From Pseudomonas fulva (GTDB lineage Bacteria > Pseudomonadota > Gammaproteobacteria > Pseudomonadales > Pseudomonadaceae), in contig NZ_JADNYP010000018.1 in NCBI RefSeq assembly GCF_015680705.1, forward strand, positions 1 through 64,000: a stretch of 64,000 nucleotides of DNA. The letters run 5' to 3'. This document shows, one piece after another, positions 63,196 through 64,000 of the stretch. A program made the position numbers and the translations under genes. Position 1 is the stretch's first letter; every line of letters starts with the position of its first letter. The notes beneath the pieces are model-generated. The model searched no databases, was not told the DNA's origin, and was given only the letters and a program-made list of their open reading frames with translations.

Positions 63196-63765
63196 TCAGT
63201 CGTGGCCCTGCTCGCCCCACGCCTTCACATAATCTCCGGTCGCCAGCACTGGCGCCTTGCGCGGCTCGGTGGCTGGGGTGCCGAGATACAGATAGCCGAT
63301 CAGCTCTTCGTTGTCCTGCAAGCCCAGCCCGCTCGCCACGTGTGCGTCGTATGTCATGTCGCCGGTACGCCATACCGCGCCGATGCCCTGTGCATGCGCC
63401 GCGATGAGAATGCCGTGGGCTGCGCATCCAGCCGCCAGGCGCTGCTCGGACAGCGGCACTTTGAAATGCGCCTGCGGGCGAGCAATCACCACGATCAGCA
63501 GCGGTGCGCGCAAGGGCATGGCACGCGCCTTGTCCAGCGCAGCCTGGCTGGCCTCGCCCTTCTGGCGCAGGGCCTCGGCGAACAGCTCACCGAGCCTGTC
63601 ACGCCCGGCTCCTTCGATGGTGAGGAAGCGCCAAGGACGCAACTGGCCATGATCCGGAGCGCGCAACGCCGCCTGGAACAGTGCCTCGCGCTGCGCGGCA
63701 TTCGGCGCCGGATCAGTCAGGCGTGGAACGGAAACGCGGTTGAGCAGTGCATCGAGAGCCTCCAC
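63196..63765 (-). CDS. Nitroreductase family protein (YdjA-like)
   Basis: The 189 residues form a small FMN-dependent nitroreductase of the YdjA type: LLNRVSVPRLTDPAPN near the start, RAPDHGQLRPWRFLTIEG (35-52), and GIGAVWRTGDMTYD with a C-terminal ELIGYLYLGTP. Substrate unknown; such enzymes use NAD(P)H. It appears to be a single-gene unit. Confidence 0.92.
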   Translation of the reverse strand: MEALDALLNRVSVPRLTDPAPNAAQREALFQAALRAPDHGQLRPWRFLTIEGAGRDRLGELFAEALRQKGEASQAALDKARAMPLRAPLLIVVIARPQAHFKVPLSEQRLAAGCAAHGILIAAHAQGIGAVWRTGDMTYDAHVASGLGLQDNEELIGYLYLGTPATEPRKAPVLATGDYVKAWGEQGHD

Positions 63766-63799
63766 GGGCTACCCTCCTGGCATATGGATGTGCGGCCAT

Positions 63800-63905
63800 T
63801 CTCAAGGCGTGAGCTTCGAGCTGCAAGCAAGAGCAAGAGCGGATCGACGCTGGGACTCCACTTGCGGCTCGCGGCTCGAAGCCTGCGGCTTGCAGCCGCC
63901 GATCC
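63800..63905. repeat. Degenerate extragenic palindromic element (GCTTGCAGC type)
   Basis: GAGCTTCGAGCTGCAAGC near 63809-63826 is mirrored by GCTCGAAGCCTGCGGCTTGCAGC near 63875-63897. The element fills the gap between the divergent nitroreductase and trkH genes and shares words with the repeat at 17535-17672. Confidence 0.5.
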
Positions 63906-63952
63906 CGAGAGTAGAATGGCGCCCTTCCCCGTTGCGAGTCAGAGCAGTTCAC

Positions 63953-64000
63953 ATGGCGTTGCCGACCATCAGGATCATCGCGTTCATCATCGGCATCTTC
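63953..64000 (+). CDS. trkH: Probable TrkH potassium uptake protein, N-terminal fragment (cut by window end)
   Basis: Only 16 codons are present, MALPTIRIIAFIIGIF, a hydrophobic membrane start. This matches my memory of the N-terminus of Pseudomonas TrkH, the membrane subunit of the Trk potassium importer. The assignment rests on very little sequence. Confidence 0.5.
   Translation, partial: MALPTIRIIAFIIGIF

Noticed and set aside
1..64000. CRISPR arrays, tRNA/rRNA genes, prophage or integrase genes.
   Set aside because: I looked for repeat-spacer patterns, tRNA-like cloverleaf ends and phage or integrase proteins, and saw none.

Overview
The window is a 64 kb stretch of a GC-rich Pseudomonas chromosome, most likely from the P. 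putida group. The evidence is the oprF-sigX-cmpX-crfX cluster, the aotJQM-aotP-argR arginine system, the phhR/phhAB phenylalanine hydroxylase locus, the very large NAD-dependent glutamate dehydrogenase and a Pseudomonas-type acs. I count 53 protein genes, the last one cut by the window end. I see no rRNA, tRNA, CRISPR array, prophage or intact insertion sequence. Most of the window is ordinary core chromosome.

Layout. 1-7 kb: dacB (PBP4), a CHASE-PAS-PAS-GGDEF diguanylate cyclase, the bifunctional 23S rRNA methylase rlmKL, and rmf behind a long leader. 7-14 kb: pyrD; the envelope-stress block oprF, sigX, cmpX, crfX and cmaX; then rraA and an alpha/beta hydrolase. 14-22.5 kb: ppsA with its divergent regulator ppsR, then the 1613-residue glutamate dehydrogenase. 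23-31.7 kb: a small conserved protein, a lone Tle1-like (DUF2235) lipase, and a six-gene MoxR/DUF58/DUF4381/VWA/VWA-TPR/BatD operon. 31.7-36.6 kb: sbcDC. 36.7-45 kb: a lactonase, a DUF5629 protein, argR and its aot transport operon, acs, and a small exported DUF2790 protein. 45.6-55 kb: phhR divergent from phhAB, a 42-codon acidic ORF, the D-2-hydroxyglutarate dehydrogenase ydiJ, a LysR regulator and an AroP-type aromatic amino acid permease. 55-60 kb: rluB, scpB, scpA, yciO and rnm on one strand, divergent from yciB-yciI. 60-64 kb: a Cpx-like unit (response regulator, Spy/CpxP-like protein, histidine kinase), a nitroreductase and the first 16 codons of a probable trkH.

Themes. Amino acid use runs through the window: arginine uptake and its regulator, glutamate dehydrogenase with an upstream ArgR-like half-site, and aromatic amino acid import, hydroxylation and regulation. 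Gluconeogenesis (ppsA/ppsR) and acetate activation (acs) belong to the same nutritional style. Envelope homeostasis is the second theme: PBP4, OprF/SigX/CmpX, the MoxR-VWA operon and the Cpx-like unit.

The signals most worth checking are: the orphan Tle1-like lipase wedged between core genes; the Cpx-like operon, with a CpxR-type box in front of the Spy-like gene and a strong hairpin before a TTG-started kinase; ArgR-type half-sites before aotJ and gdhB; a PhhR box with near-perfect symmetry; the structured rmf leader with an overlapping small ORF; and a long-spaced 11-bp inverted repeat upstream of the 42-codon ORF. Remarks on gene order in other Pseudomonas are from memory and were not checked.
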